DNA of 64,000 nucleotides from an uncultured Eubacteriales bacterium (GCA_900314885.1 OMWY01000008.1:158849-222848); one strand, 5' to 3'; shown: positions 9,135 through 18,029, counted from the stretch's first letter. Made by a program: numbers and translations. The notes: a model not told the origin generated them from the sequence alone.

Positions 9135-11521
9135 CAGCCTGTTGTCCTTTCTATATCTATAACGCCTTCAATTGTGCGAAGCTTAGCCACTATGTCAGCG
9201 AGCTGCTTCTTGTCCTTTATTTCAAATGAGATGTCTACCGTCGCCACACCCTGCTTGTTGACGCGGGCATTTATGGAGCTCATCTCGATTTCCATCTCGG
9301 TAAAAATCTTAGATACATCAACAATAAGTCCGTTCCTGTTCGCGGCGTACATCTTAACCTCGGCCGTATAGAACTTATCCGACTTCTCCTTGAGAGACTC
9401 AGGCGACCACTCGGCCTCTATAAGTCTCTGCCGGTCATCATCGGAGAGATTAAGGATATTCACGCAGTCGGTCCTGTGGATGGAAATGCCGCGGCCCCTC
9501 GTAACAAAGCCTACTATCTCGTCTCCCGGAACAGGTGAGCAGCATTTTGAAAAATGTACCGCTACGTCGTGAATTCCCTTGACGACGATACCACCCTTGC
9601 CCTCGGTCTTCTTAGCCTCGCTTGCGGATTCGCCGTTGCTGTGAACCTCAAGGATATCCTCATCGGTTATTGACTCGATATCCTTTTTCTTCTTCTCCTC
9701 AAGGAGTTTATTTACAACCTGGCCCTCCTTAAGGGCTCCGTGACCTATAGCGGCACAGATGCTGTCCCAGTCCTTAAAACCATACTTTGTCAGGGTCGCG
9801 TCCATGAAATCAGGCTTCATGATATCGCTGACAGTTATGGAATGAGCCTTACAGTATTGTATAATAAGGTCCTTCCCGCGGTTTATATTGTCTTCCTTAA
9901 GCTCGCTCTTAAACCACTGATTTATCTTGCTCTTAGCCTGAGTGGACTTAACTATCTTGAGCCAGTCACGGCTCGGCCCCTTCGAATTCTGGCTTGTAAG
10001 AATCTCAATTCTGTCGCCGTTCTGAATGACATAATCGATATTCACAAGCTTTCCGTTAACTCGGGCTCCAACCATCTTATTTCCGACAGCCGAATGGATG
10101 CTGTAGGCAAAATCGATAGGCGTCGATCCCGCCGGAAGATTCTTCACATCTCCCGTAGGAGTGAAGCAGTAAACGCTGTCGGAAAAGAGGTTCAGATCAG
10201 ACTTTATGACATCAAGGAACTCGGTATTATCCTGCATGTCCTTCTGCCACTCAAGAATCTGACGGAGCCAGGAATACTTCGCGTCCTCGCTGGCCTTAGT
10301 GTTAATGCCGTTCTGATTTTCCTTATATTTCCAGTGAGCAGCGATACCGTATTCAGCTGTACGGTGCATATCGTAGGTTCTTATCTGAATCTCGAAGGGC
10401 TGTCCCTTCGGCCCTATAAGGGTCGTGTGAAGGCTCTGGTACATGTTGCTCTTAGGCATGGCGATATAATCCTTGAAACGCCCCGGAACAGGGGTGTACA
10501 TCTCATGAATTACGCCAAGCGCCGCGTAGCAGTCCTTCACAGTATTCACAATTATGCGGACAGCAAAGAGGTCGTATATCTGATCGAGTGTCTTGTGCTG
10601 ATTCACCATTTTCTTGTAAATGGAAAAATAGTGCTTTACACGCCCACCGATAGTGGCGTCAATGCCCGCTTCCTTTATGTGCTCACCGACCTCTTTCTCT
10701 ATATTTTCAACGAAATTCTCTCGTTCCTTAGCCTTCAGGGTAATCTGCTCATCGAGCATCTTGTACACATCAGGCTTAAGATACTTAAGGGAGAGATCGT
10801 CAAGCTCGACCTTAATCTTGCTGATACCGAGGCGCTGGGCAAGCGGAGAGTAAATATCCATGGTCTCACGGGATTTCTCTATCTGCTTCTCGGGCGACTG
10901 GTACTCCATGGTTCGCATATTGTGAAGTCGGTCGGCAAGCTTAATAAGTATAACCCTGATGTCCTTCGCCATGGCAAGGAACATTTTCCTCAGGTTTTCA
11001 GCCTGAACGTCAACCTTGTCCTTGGAATATTTTAACTGGGTGAGCTTAGTGACACCGTCTACAAGGAGAGCAACCTCCTCGCCAAACTCCTCAGCGACCT
11101 GCTCACGGGTCATGGACGTATCTTCCACAACATCATGAAGGAGACCCGCTATAATTGTCTCCTTATCAAGCTCAAGCTCGGCCAAAATAATAGCGACACA
11201 GATCGGATGGCATATATAAGGCTCTCCTGACTTCCTCATCTGGCCGTTGTGAGCGTCCTTGGCTACCTTGTAGGCCCGCTCTATCTGTGAAACATCGGTA
11301 GAAGGGTGGTAAGCCCTCACCGCCTCTATAAGCTTCTCATACAGAACCTCAGGAGGCGTGAATTCATCAAAAGTATCAAGCGGTTTCTCGGATGCCTCTA
11401 TCTTGCGCTTCAGGTTCTCGTTACTTGACATATAGCTGTTAATCCTGTTGCGCACTTCCTTCGCTTCAGCTTCTTTTGATTTCTCACTCTCGTCTGTCTT
11501 CTCGATGGTAATATTTTCCAT
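9134..11521 (-). CDS. relA: Bifunctional (p)ppGpp synthetase/hydrolase RelA/SpoT family
   Basis: Makes and degrades the alarmone (p)ppGpp in response to amino-acid starvation. The 795 residues show, in order, an extended charged N-terminus of about 70 residues, an intact hydrolase HD domain (GLLHDVVEDT and KLADRLHNMRTM), the synthetase domain (GRVKHYFSIYKKM and MPKSNMYQSLHTTLIG), a TGS domain (VYCFTPTGDVKNLPAGSTPIDFAY), a conserved Cys/His region (HFSKCCSPVPGDEIVGFVTRGRG) and a C-terminal ACT domain. Both catalytic halves look active, so this is a long bifunctional Rel of the kind that serves alone in many Firmicutes. It heads the run relA-MBL-hemZ-HD-GYP. The start is 12 bases after GGGGAG. 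Confidence 0.95.
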   Translation of the reverse strand: MENITIEKTDESEKSKEAEAKEVRNRINSYMSSNENLKRKIEASEKPLDTFDEFTPPEVLYEKLIEAVRAYHPSTDVSQIERAYKVAKDAHNGQMRKSGEPYICHPICVAIILAELELDKETIIAGLLHDVVEDTSMTREQVAEEFGEEVALLVDGVTKLTQLKYSKDKVDVQAENLRKMFLAMAKDIRVILIKLADRLHNMRTMEYQSPEKQIEKSRETMDIYSPLAQRLGISKIKVELDDLSLKYLKPDVYKMLDEQITLKAKERENFVENIEKEVGEHIKEAGIDATIGGRVKHYFSIYKKMVNQHKTLDQIYDLFAVRIIVNTVKDCYAALGVIHEMYTPVPGRFKDYIAMPKSNMYQSLHTTLIGPKGQPFEIQIRTYDMHRTAEYGIAAHWKYKENQNGINTKASEDAKYSWLRQILEWQKDMQDNTEFLDVIKSDLNLFSDSVYCFTPTGDVKNLPAGSTPIDFAYSIHSAVGNKMVGARVNGKLVNIDYVIQNGDRIEILTSQNSKGPSRDWLKIVKSTQAKSKINQWFKSELKEDNINRGKDLIIQYCKAHSITVSDIMKPDFMDATLTKYGFKDWDSICAAIGHGALKEGQVVNKLLEEKKKKDIESITDEDILEVHSNGESASEAKKTEGKGGIVVKGIHDVAVHFSKCCSPVPGDEIVGFVTRGRGISIHRTDCVNILNLSDDDRQRLIEAEWSPESLKEKSDKFYTAEVKMYAANRNGLIVDVSKIFTEMEIEMSSINARVNKQGVATVDISFEIKDKKQLADIVAKLRTIEGVIDIERTTG

Positions 11522-11563
11522 AGAACAGCTAACTCCCCTTTTTCTGTATAAAGCCTAATATGC

Positions 11564-12460
11564 TTATGCTATAAAGCCAAGCGCGCCGCAGATAAGAACA
11601 AGCGCACCCAGCGCAATTCTGTAATATCCGAATACCTTGAAATCATGTTTCCTTATAAAGCCCATAAGGAACCTTATTACAAGGAGAGATACTATAAATG
11701 CCGTGAACGTCCCTGATACAAGAACAGCAGCTTCAACTCCTGTCATGCTTATTCCGGCTTTTATAAACTTAACAGCCTTAAGAAGGCTGGCGCCTGCCAT
11801 AACAGGCACAGCAAGGAAAAACGTGAACTCAGCTGCGGTTTTCCTTGACATACCTATGATGAGACCACCTATAATAGTCGCCCCGCTCCTGCTCGTCCCC
11901 GGGAATACGGCGGCGAATACCTGGAAGATACCTACAATTATGGCATCAAGCCATGATATATCTGCTATTCGCCTCGTCTTAGAATTCTTCCCCTTAGTAA
12001 GCGTGCTTTCAACCACGATAAAGGCAAGGCCCACGACAATAAGGGCAATCGCGACCGAAATAGGATTATAGAAGAGCTCGTTTATCTTATCATCGAAAAG
12101 TAGTCCGACCACAGCTGCCGGAATGCAGGCCGCTATAATCTTAGCCCACATAAGTAGGGCGCCCGGCTTCCAGACAGAGCCCTTCACCGCCGGCCTTTCT
12201 CCCGCTATATCCTTCTCACTCGCAAAGCTGTTCTTCCTTTTAAATGGCCAGAGCTTGTTAAAGAAAAGGATAATTACCGCGATTATCGCTCCAAGTTGGA
12301 TTACTACCTCGAACATTTTCCAGAAATCATCCGAAACATTCAGGGGCATAACGCTCTGAAGAAGTATCATATGGCCTGTGGAGCTTATAGGAAGCCACTC
12401 TGTAACTCCCTCTACTATGCCATAGATTATAGCCTTTATTATCTCAATAAATGTACTCAT
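11564..12460 (-). CDS. uppP: Undecaprenyl-diphosphate phosphatase
   Basis: Polytopic membrane enzyme (BacA family) that dephosphorylates undecaprenyl diphosphate so the lipid carrier can be reused in peptidoglycan synthesis; it also confers bacitracin tolerance. The two active-site motifs are clear: EGVTEWLPISSTGHMIL near the N-terminus and PGTSRSGATIIGG in the second half. About eight hydrophobic helices are visible across 298 residues, a normal length, with an extra hydrophilic loop around residues 70-95. It lies between apt and relA on the minus strand. Confidence 0.95.
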   Translation of the reverse strand: MSTFIEIIKAIIYGIVEGVTEWLPISSTGHMILLQSVMPLNVSDDFWKMFEVVIQLGAIIAVIILFFNKLWPFKRKNSFASEKDIAGERPAVKGSVWKPGALLMWAKIIAACIPAAVVGLLFDDKINELFYNPISVAIALIVVGLAFIVVESTLTKGKNSKTRRIADISWLDAIIVGIFQVFAAVFPGTSRSGATIIGGLIIGMSRKTAAEFTFFLAVPVMAGASLLKAVKFIKAGISMTGVEAAVLVSGTFTAFIVSLLVIRFLMGFIRKHDFKVFGYYRIALGALVLICGALGFIA

Positions 12461-12483
12461 TTTGTCCTATTAATAGCAATAAT

Positions 12484-12508
12484 GGAGACCCGGACTCTCC
12501 GGGTCTCC
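12484..12508 (-). terminator. Strong hairpin between apt and uppP
   Basis: Perfect 11-bp stem (GGAGACCCGGA pairing with TCCGGGTCTCC) with a three-base loop, followed on the minus strand by ATTATTG rather than a run of T. It lies between the apt stop and the uppP start and probably acts as a partial terminator or mRNA-stabilising hairpin. Confidence 0.6.
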
Positions 12509-12533
12509 TGAATATTCTGCGCAAGCAAGCGAA

Positions 12534-13058
12534 TCATTTTCCAGGATACTTAATGATGGAAGCAACGTCATACTTGCCAAGTCTCTCCCGGCCATTAAGG
12601 CCCTCAAGCTCTATAAGGAAGACAATCTTAACAACCTCGCCGCCAAGCTTCTCTACAAGCTTAGTAATAGCTTCCATGGTACCGCCTGTAGCTACAAGGT
12701 CATCTACGATAACAACCTTATCGCCCGGCTTGATAGCATCCTTGTGGATCTCAAGCGTGGCCTTGCCATACTCGAGATCATAGTCAACCGAGACTGTCTC
12801 AGCCGGAAGCTTTCCCTTCTTTCTTACAGGAACAAAAGCCTTATGCATATTATAAGCAATAGGCATGCCGAAAATGAAACCTCTTGATTCCGGTCCAAGA
12901 ACGGTATCATACTCAACATCTCCGATAGCCGCTGACATCTGGTCTATAGCCATACGAAGTCCGTCCTTGTCACTAAGGATAGTAGTGATATCCCTGAACA
13001 TAATGCCCTTCTCAGGGAAATCAGGTATAGTCCTTACGTAATCTTCAAGCTTCTTCAT
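12534..13058 (-). CDS. apt: Adenine phosphoribosyltransferase
   Basis: Salvages adenine to AMP using PRPP. The 174-residue protein has the family start (LEDYVRTIPDFPEKGIMFRD) and the PRPP-binding loop (VVIVDDLVATGGT). Adenine is released by nucleoside phosphorylases acting on deoxyadenosines and methylthioadenosine, so it complements the deoD and mtnA genes near 25 kb. GGAGATTTTTTACC precedes the ATG. It is 13 bases downstream of the YjfB gene. Confidence 0.96.
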   Translation of the reverse strand: MKKLEDYVRTIPDFPEKGIMFRDITTILSDKDGLRMAIDQMSAAIGDVEYDTVLGPESRGFIFGMPIAYNMHKAFVPVRKKGKLPAETVSVDYDLEYGKATLEIHKDAIKPGDKVVIVDDLVATGGTMEAITKLVEKLGGEVVKIVFLIELEGLNGRERLGKYDVASIIKYPGK

Positions 13059-13071
13059 GGTAAAAAATCTC

Positions 13072-13269
13072 CTAACATCTGATATCTATATTGGCGCCAA
13101 GCCCCGGGTTCACGGAACGTTCCATCATCTTAACCATCTCGTCACCCATATCTTTATAATTATCAAGGTTCTCGGCAAGCATAGCCGTACCGACAGTAGT
13201 CTGAGTGTGCGCAAGCGACAAGGCTTCCGACAGCATCGGGATTGAACTTGGATCAAATGAAATGTCCAT
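13072..13269 (-). CDS. YjfB-family putative motility protein
   Basis: Small protein of 65 residues when started at the ATG at 13269, which has AAAGGAGCATTT directly upstream; a longer frame to 13296 exists but has no such site. The sequence MDISFDPSSIPMLSEALSLA, followed by a helical middle and the C-terminal NPGLGANIDIRC, matches the YjfB family, listed as a putative motility protein because members lie in flagellar regulons. Its biochemical role is unknown. It sits between the sortase gene and apt. The family call rests on the N- and C-terminal signatures recalled from memory. Confidence 0.78.
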   Translation of the reverse strand: MDISFDPSSIPMLSEALSLAHTQTTVGTAMLAENLDNYKDMGDEMVKMMERSVNPGLGANIDIRC

Positions 13270-13383
13270 AAATGCTCCTTTCCTACCCGAAGGCAATCAT
13301 ACCAACTATATTTTAGCACAAACGTATTGATATTACAAGAAAAAAATATGTTTCGCCCCAAACCCGGGTTTTCGTACCGAATC

Positions 13384-14214
13384 TTATCTGCGCCGTCTAA
13401 TGGCGTTAACCACTAACTGTCTGGTAACAAGAAGGACAATGATAATGGCGGCTATTACAGCGGCTACAGCAACAGGATCCACAGGCTGGGCATCTGCCGA
13501 TATATACTTTCTCTCGGTTTTCCCGTTTTCTACCTTATGTCCACGGACAAGAAGACGGTGGGTATTGATGCCGTATGGTGTACAGGTAACCAGGGTGCAG
13601 TACTCCTGTCCCTGGGTAATGGCAAGGGAATCGGTCTCCTCAGGAAGAACCGTAAGTATACGGTCCACCTGGTATGTGATGGTTCTGTCCATTATATGAA
13701 GCTCGAAGGTGTCTCCGATGGTAAGTCTGTCAAGATTTGTAAATAGAGTCGCGCTCGGCAGTCCCCTGTGGCCTGAAAGGACAGTATGGGTATTCTCTCC
13801 ACCCGTAGGAAGGGAGGATCCGGCCAGGTGTCCTATACCTACAGCAAGTGTAGCTTCATCGGTGCCGTGATATACAGGGCAATTGAGGTTAATGGATGGG
13901 ATTACAATATAGCCCATGACACCCGTATTCGTAGGGTCAAGGAGCTTCTTGTACTCTGCCATATCGCTATCCGACAGGTTAAAATTGGTACTCATCATGG
14001 CAAGCTTATCGTTATACTTATCAGCCGCCTCCCAGTACTTCTCAAAGTCCTCCTTCTTCATGGCGCCGAGAGCAGAGTTATAGCCCTCTATAACTCTTGA
14101 TTCATGGAAGGAGTTATACCATGCGCTTACAGTAGGATAGAGGAAAATCCCCACCCCGACAATAAGCACAATCACAAAAAACAAAGTCAAACCATTCTTC
14201 TTTAACCATTTCAT
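13384..14214 (-). CDS. Class C (pilus-polymerising) sortase
   Basis: Membrane transpeptidase that joins pilin subunits through their LPXTG-type signals. The 276 residues carry an N-terminal membrane helix (residues 9-30), a lid segment with Asp93-Pro94, the catalytic histidine in LSGHRG (His149), the TLVTC motif with catalytic Cys211, Arg220 in HRLLVRG, and a C-terminal membrane helix ending in basic residues. The lid and C-terminal helix are class C features. It is the last gene of the pilin operon, 56 bases after the ancillary pilin, with a palindrome in the gap. Its Shine-Dalgarno site is weak, which suggests less sortase than pilin is made. Confidence 0.94.
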   Translation of the reverse strand: MKWLKKNGLTLFFVIVLIVGVGIFLYPTVSAWYNSFHESRVIEGYNSALGAMKKEDFEKYWEAADKYNDKLAMMSTNFNLSDSDMAEYKKLLDPTNTGVMGYIVIPSINLNCPVYHGTDEATLAVGIGHLAGSSLPTGGENTHTVLSGHRGLPSATLFTNLDRLTIGDTFELHIMDRTITYQVDRILTVLPEETDSLAITQGQEYCTLVTCTPYGINTHRLLVRGHKVENGKTERKYISADAQPVDPVAVAAVIAAIIIVLLVTRQLVVNAIRRRR

Positions 14215-14244
14215 ACTAAAATATACCCAGCCAAATTACAAATA

Positions 14245-14266
14245 TACCCCTGCACGTGCAGGGGTA
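14245..14266. terminator. Perfect 22-bp palindrome between ancillary pilin and sortase
   Basis: A perfect palindrome centred on CACGTG, with arms of TACCCCTGCAC type, followed on the minus strand by TATTTG. It lies inside the pilin operon just before the sortase gene. A GC-rich hairpin here would cut read-through, keeping sortase below pilin, or stabilise the pilin mRNA 3' end. Confidence 0.55.
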
Positions 14267-14270
14267 ATTA

Positions 14271-15419
14271 TTAATCATATGAATCTCTTGCTTTAAATGA
14301 AATCCCAAGTACCAGCAGCATCAATCCCGCAAAAGCAAGAATCGGTACCGGCCACCAAAGAAGTCCTGTCTGAGGAAGCGGACCTGCCGGGATAGGAGTT
14401 TCCGGTACGGTTATCTCCGGTGTGGTAGGTATATCTGTAGGAGTTCCCGGTGTATCCGATGGTGGTACCTCTATCTCCTCAGGTGGAGTAGGTGTCGTCG
14501 GAGTTGTCGGTGTGTCGGTAGGTCCACCGGGAGTATCCGACGGTGGTATCTCTATAGTCTTCTTATTCGTTATATCAAGGATAGTACCTGTAGTAGTCGC
14601 GGCAGACTCCTGAGTCATGGTATAGCCCTCAGGAACAGTTTCAAAGCAGGAATATACATATCCCGGCTCAAGTCCGGTCCAAATATAGGTCCAACTGTTA
14701 GCCTCGTTAAGAACCTGAGTATCGTAAACGCTGTTATCCTTATAGAGGGTTACTGTTATTGCTGTTGGTCTCTCGCTGTAGTTACCGTCATCCCAGTGCT
14801 TCTTAACCTGATAGGTTACAGTAACTGCCGCAGGAGTGGTAGGATTCTCAGGGGTTGTCGGCGGTGTATCCGGCTTTGTCTCCTCAGAGCTTGACCACTT
14901 GCTGTTCTCTGATACAACATCATAGACTAACTTACCAGATTCCGTGGTAGGGATGGATATAAGGTAAGGAGTGAAGGTATAGGTCTTGGTAGTCTTACCT
15001 GAAACTACGGAATAATCCTTACACTTTACAAGATACATGCCTATGGAAAGGTTATCTGCCTTATACTGACCACTAGTATCCGTTACTCCGGAAGCTGTGG
15101 CTGAGATGTTCTTAGCTGTAGCGTAAGCAAAAAGGGCAACTGCGTTAGCCTTGTTCTTCTCGGTGTCCCAGGATGCGTAATCATCGATTCTTATACCGAT
15201 ACCCGAAAAGGCATCAGTAAGCTTCATGGTGGTTCCGCTTGAGAAATCGGCTACCTTATAAACCTTGGTATAGACACCGGTCAATGTCTCGTCAGTGTTC
15301 CTGACATTCACCGTAAGCGAACCTGTATTTTCGGCGGCTCTTGCAGTAAAACCGCTCGTAGCAGAAATTGTTAATGCCGCCGCAGCTATGGCAACGATTA
15401 ACTTTTTCACAATCTTCAT
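14271..15419 (-). CDS. Ancillary SpaA/Cna_B-type pilin with LPQTG anchor
   Basis: Secreted cell-wall protein, probably the minor pilus subunit. The start is taken at the ATG at 15419, preceded by AGGAGGTATAT. The 382-residue product has a signal peptide (MKIVKKLIVAIAAAALTISA), a first domain (NVRNTDETLTGVYTKVYKVADF), a Cna_B-type domain (TYQVKKHWDDGNYSERPTAI through TWTGLEPG-like core to a GYTMTQES segment), a Pro/Thr-rich stalk of near repeats (PPSDTPG... twice) and a C-terminal LPQTG (about residue 348) with membrane helix and charged tail. Cna_B domains usually hold intramolecular isopeptide bonds. It lies between backbone pilin and sortase, as expected for a pilus operon. Confidence 0.9.
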   Translation of the reverse strand: MKIVKKLIVAIAAAALTISATSGFTARAAENTGSLTVNVRNTDETLTGVYTKVYKVADFSSGTTMKLTDAFSGIGIRIDDYASWDTEKNKANAVALFAYATAKNISATASGVTDTSGQYKADNLSIGMYLVKCKDYSVVSGKTTKTYTFTPYLISIPTTESGKLVYDVVSENSKWSSSEETKPDTPPTTPENPTTPAAVTVTYQVKKHWDDGNYSERPTAITVTLYKDNSVYDTQVLNEANSWTYIWTGLEPGYVYSCFETVPEGYTMTQESAATTTGTILDITNKKTIEIPPSDTPGGPTDTPTTPTTPTPPEEIEVPPSDTPGTPTDIPTTPEITVPETPIPAGPLPQTGLLWWPVPILAFAGLMLLVLGISFKARDSYD

Positions 15420-15745
15420 ATATACCTCCTGTTTAGGAAAACTAAGTCGGAAGCGCAGGCCCTGCAAAGGTTTGCAGGACTCGAGTTTCAGGCTTATAAA
15501 ATATGGAGTAAGCCTTGCATTGAATACAATGCAGGGCTATACTCCTTCCGTCAGCTTCGTTTAGTCTTAGCCAACTCTCCCACGGCTTCGCCGCGGGCCC
15601 CTCTCTAAGACAATTGCCACCTCCCTCCAAGAGGGAGGCTTATATGTTTTTAGTTTTCAATTTCAAACAATCATTCTACATAGGCTCCCTCTTGAGGGAG
15701 CTGGCTCGACGAAGTCGAGACTGAAGGAGTAAAATTTACCTAGGC
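15420..15745. repeat. Repeat-packed gap between the two pilin genes
   Basis: This 326-base gap has no gene. From left to right it holds an 18-bp hairpin (15461-15478), a longer imperfect hairpin (about 15505-15545), a CTCCTTC/GAGGGAG-family repeat (15542-15639) that is itself interrupted by a GTCTTAG/CTAAGAC palindrome (15564-15611), then a second CTCCTTC/GAGGGAG copy in the opposite orientation (15683-15730). The stacked hairpins probably weaken read-through from backbone to ancillary pilin, setting the subunit ratio. Confidence 0.75.
15564..15611. repeat. GTC(T/G)TAG palindromic element nested in another repeat
   Basis: Terminal arms GTCTTAG and CTAAGAC, inner GC-rich stem (CCCACGG / CCGCGGG with a TTCG loop). 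Related copies at 18785-18833 and 49287-49328 have arms GTCGTAG and CTACGAC, so both arms have changed together. This copy splits the repeat at 15542-15639. Confidence 0.7.
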
Positions 15746-17353
15746 TCAGGCCATCTTCTTCCTGCGGATTACGAAGTAGATTGCAGCAGCAACTACAAGC
15801 ACACCACCGACAACCTTGAAGATCGTAGTACCGATACCACCGGTTGATGGAAGAAGGCTACCTTCGTTATTTAATACCTTAATAGTATGATTATCAACTT
15901 CACCCTTTACAGTATATCCTCCCGTCGCATTACCGTCTTTATCCGCAGTTCTGGTAATCTCTGCAGGAATGATATTTGTATATGGGTTATATCCAGCTGG
16001 TGCCTTAGTCTCGATTAAGAAATACTTTCTGTTATCAAGACCCTGGATAGTAATATCTTTAGTACCAACCGTAGTTATAGTATCAACTTTAGCAACATTA
16101 TTATCAGCAGCTTCTTTCGCATCAGGAATACGATAAGTCGTATCGTTAACTTTTATAAGCTTTATTGCTGTATATTTGCTAGCATTCCCAGCATTATCAG
16201 TAGTAGAATCCCAAGTCTCATCACCGGTTCCTTCAAAAAGCTTGAACTCAGCACCGGCAAGGATAGCTACATTATCTGAATACTTATGAAGGTTGAAGCT
16301 ATATGTATACGTATGTGTCGTAGAATCTAAATGGTTGCCCTGACCATAATAAAGAACAATCTTATTAGTCTGGTCGGTTGCTGTTGCAGCCTTGCTGTTT
16401 ACCTTAGCTGAATAGTAAACATAAATAGGATGTACTGCCTTATCAGTTATACCAATTCCAGCCTTCTCAAAAATGCTCTTAAGCTGCTCTGTTGAGAACT
16501 TAACCTCGAAGGCATCACCGTCTGTTGTCTCAGTGGTAAATGTATAGTCATCTGTTGATAACTTAGTGCCATCATTGTCCTTCTCGGCATTAAAGTAAAC
16601 ATCAACGGTTCCGTCAAAAGTAAGACCATCTGACATTGTATCATGAAGCACATAGTCTTCACCACCGTAATAAGCATCAACCTTAGCGACGTAAGAAACT
16701 GTATCACCAACCTGACGATCATTACCTGTCATATCATAGGTATTTACACTTTCTTCATCTTTTTCAGTCTTTGTAACCTTAGCAGGAGAGTTCTTATCTT
16801 CAAGTGTAACATTCGGGTTAGTAGTATTGAGTGCAACAAGAGAGCCTGTAGTTGTACCCATTAAATAATAACCAAACGGAACAGAATCTAATATATTTCC
16901 TTTATCATCTGTATAGACTCCAGTTCCATCAGCTGTTGCAGTATAAGTATAGGTTGCTCCAATACCATTTGACTTAGCATATTTTAAAGCATCCTGTGCG
17001 AATTGCTGGGCATTAGAATCACTAAGTGTGGCAGCCGTAACAGCATAATGGCCATTTCCATCATTCAATACATCATCTACTTTAAAGTAACCACTAGTAT
17101 TAATAAAAGCATCCCAAGCATCACCGTTAAGATAATATGTACCTTTACCAGCTTTACCGGTGTTATCACCTTTGAATGAAAGAATCTTATAAATGCTATA
17201 GACCTGATCCTTCTTAGCATTCTCGATAGTGATGGTACCTGTGGTACTTGTATCCTCAGCAGCGAATGCTGGCATAGCTGGTACTACGGTTCCGGCTACA
17301 AGTGCAGCTGCGAGCGCACCTGTAAGAACAACCTTGTTCAGTTTGTTTCTCAT
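15746..17353 (-). CDS. Major (backbone) pilin with LPSTG anchor
   Basis: Secreted, sortase-assembled pilus shaft subunit of 535 residues. A signal peptide ends near AMPAFAAED. An isopeptide-forming fimbrial domain follows (around GDTVSYVAKVDAYYGG and LHDTMSDGLTF), then a SpaA/Cna_B-like domain whose E-box reads YFLIETKAPAGYN with the catalytic Glu near residue 448, and finally LPSTG at about 501-505, a membrane helix and RRKK tail. It is first in the operon backbone-ancillary-sortase and has a strong AAAAGGAGAAAGAG ribosome site, consistent with high expression. Adhesion to host or plant fibre is the usual role of such pili but cannot be read from the sequence. Confidence 0.93.
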   Translation of the reverse strand: MRNKLNKVVLTGALAAALVAGTVVPAMPAFAAEDTSTTGTITIENAKKDQVYSIYKILSFKGDNTGKAGKGTYYLNGDAWDAFINTSGYFKVDDVLNDGNGHYAVTAATLSDSNAQQFAQDALKYAKSNGIGATYTYTATADGTGVYTDDKGNILDSVPFGYYLMGTTTGSLVALNTTNPNVTLEDKNSPAKVTKTEKDEESVNTYDMTGNDRQVGDTVSYVAKVDAYYGGEDYVLHDTMSDGLTFDGTVDVYFNAEKDNDGTKLSTDDYTFTTETTDGDAFEVKFSTEQLKSIFEKAGIGITDKAVHPIYVYYSAKVNSKAATATDQTNKIVLYYGQGNHLDSTTHTYTYSFNLHKYSDNVAILAGAEFKLFEGTGDETWDSTTDNAGNASKYTAIKLIKVNDTTYRIPDAKEAADNNVAKVDTITTVGTKDITIQGLDNRKYFLIETKAPAGYNPYTNIIPAEITRTADKDGNATGGYTVKGEVDNHTIKVLNNEGSLLPSTGGIGTTIFKVVGGVLVVAAAIYFVIRRKKMA

Positions 17354-17534
17354 TTTACTCTTTCTCCTTTTGACTTGTGATATTGCAAAAAATATACTCT
17401 GACCAAAACCATTGCAGCCCGAGTGATGTCAGAGTCCTATGCAAGTCACAACCTTCTGATTGTTAATACGTTTACTTATGGCATTTGCCACAGATATCTA
17501 CGCAGATTATATCACAGTCTTGGCCAAAATGCAA
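17354..17534 (-). promoter_or_regulatory. Pilin operon promoter and structured leader
   Basis: On the minus strand a -35 TTGCAT (17529-17534), a 17-base spacer and a -10 TATAAT (17506-17511) precede a leader of about 145 bases. The leader contains an arm pair ACTCTGAC ... GTCAGAGT (about 17396-17435) that can close a long stem-loop some 40 bases before the ribosome site. Such a leader could stabilise the mRNA or regulate pilin; no known riboswitch is recognised. Confidence 0.65.
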
Positions 17535-17680
17535 TATCTTAATTTAAAAATCTTTAGAGACCCTTACACGTGTATATTCCGCTCTCAGAGCCGATTTTCG
17601 TCATTCTCCTCTAAGTTGTGTGAAAATTCTGTGTAAAGTCTGAACATATATCTGCGCAACTTTTCCGCAAATTCAATCAT

Positions 17681-17784
17681 GAATTCCCGTGCCAGGTACC
17701 ATGAAGAATTTGTTAACTTCACTTCGTTCGTTAACAGTTTCTTCATGGGACCAGGCACTGTTTATCCCCGGGACAAGGCACTGT
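17681..17784. repeat. GTGCC-family structured repeat, copy A (104 bp)
   Basis: Starts GAATTCCCGTGCCAGGTAC, has an inner stem pairing CATGAAGAA with TTCTTCATG and TGTTAAC with GTTAACA around the loop TTCACTTCGTTC, then GGACCAGGCACTGTTTATCC and a second partly copied ACAAGGCACTGT box. It lies directly after the stop of the 75-residue gene. Copy B at 18897-19000 has exactly the same length and terminal boxes but a different inner stem that still pairs. Confidence 0.8.
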
Positions 17785-17801
17785 GTAGTCCCTAAGTAAT
17801 C

Positions 17802-18029
17802 CTAAAGTCTCTTCGCTTTTCCGGAATATGGGTGTTCCTTATTGGCCTTTCCCGCCTCATTGCTTATTTCTTCAATATCCATGCTATCGTAAAATTGCCG
17901 CTGCCACTCTGTATAATCAATTTTCTCACGATTTATTAACGAAATGAATACTTCCGCCTCAACATCTCCCAGATTTTTTGTGAGGCACTGCATCCCTCTT
18001 TCCAAAATAACACTGCTATTATCATTCAT
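17802..18029 (-). CDS. 75-residue partner of PIN protein, candidate antitoxin
   Basis: Small acidic protein, overlapping the PIN gene by four bases (ATGA), so coexpressed and translationally coupled. It begins MNDNSSVILERGMQCLTKNL and ends in a basic tail (HPYSGKAKRL). No DNA-binding motif is obvious. Being coupled to a PIN protein, it may be the antitoxin, although in classical VapBC pairs the antitoxin gene comes first and here it comes second. A truncated paralogue is found at 18978-19091. I know similar small genes next to PIN genes in related bacteria but no established name. Confidence 0.75.
   Translation of the reverse strand: MNDNSSVILERGMQCLTKNLGDVEAEVFISLINREKIDYTEWQRQFYDSMDIEEISNEAGKANKEHPYSGKAKRL

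Noticed and set aside
9740..11035. A 431-codon open frame on the plus strand
   Set aside because: It lies wholly opposite relA, whose domains are all intact; the plus-strand translation resembles no protein and is a by-product of codon usage on the other strand.
15442..15630. A 62-codon minus-strand frame between the pilin genes
   Set aside because: It is composed of palindromic repeats and has no credible ribosome site.
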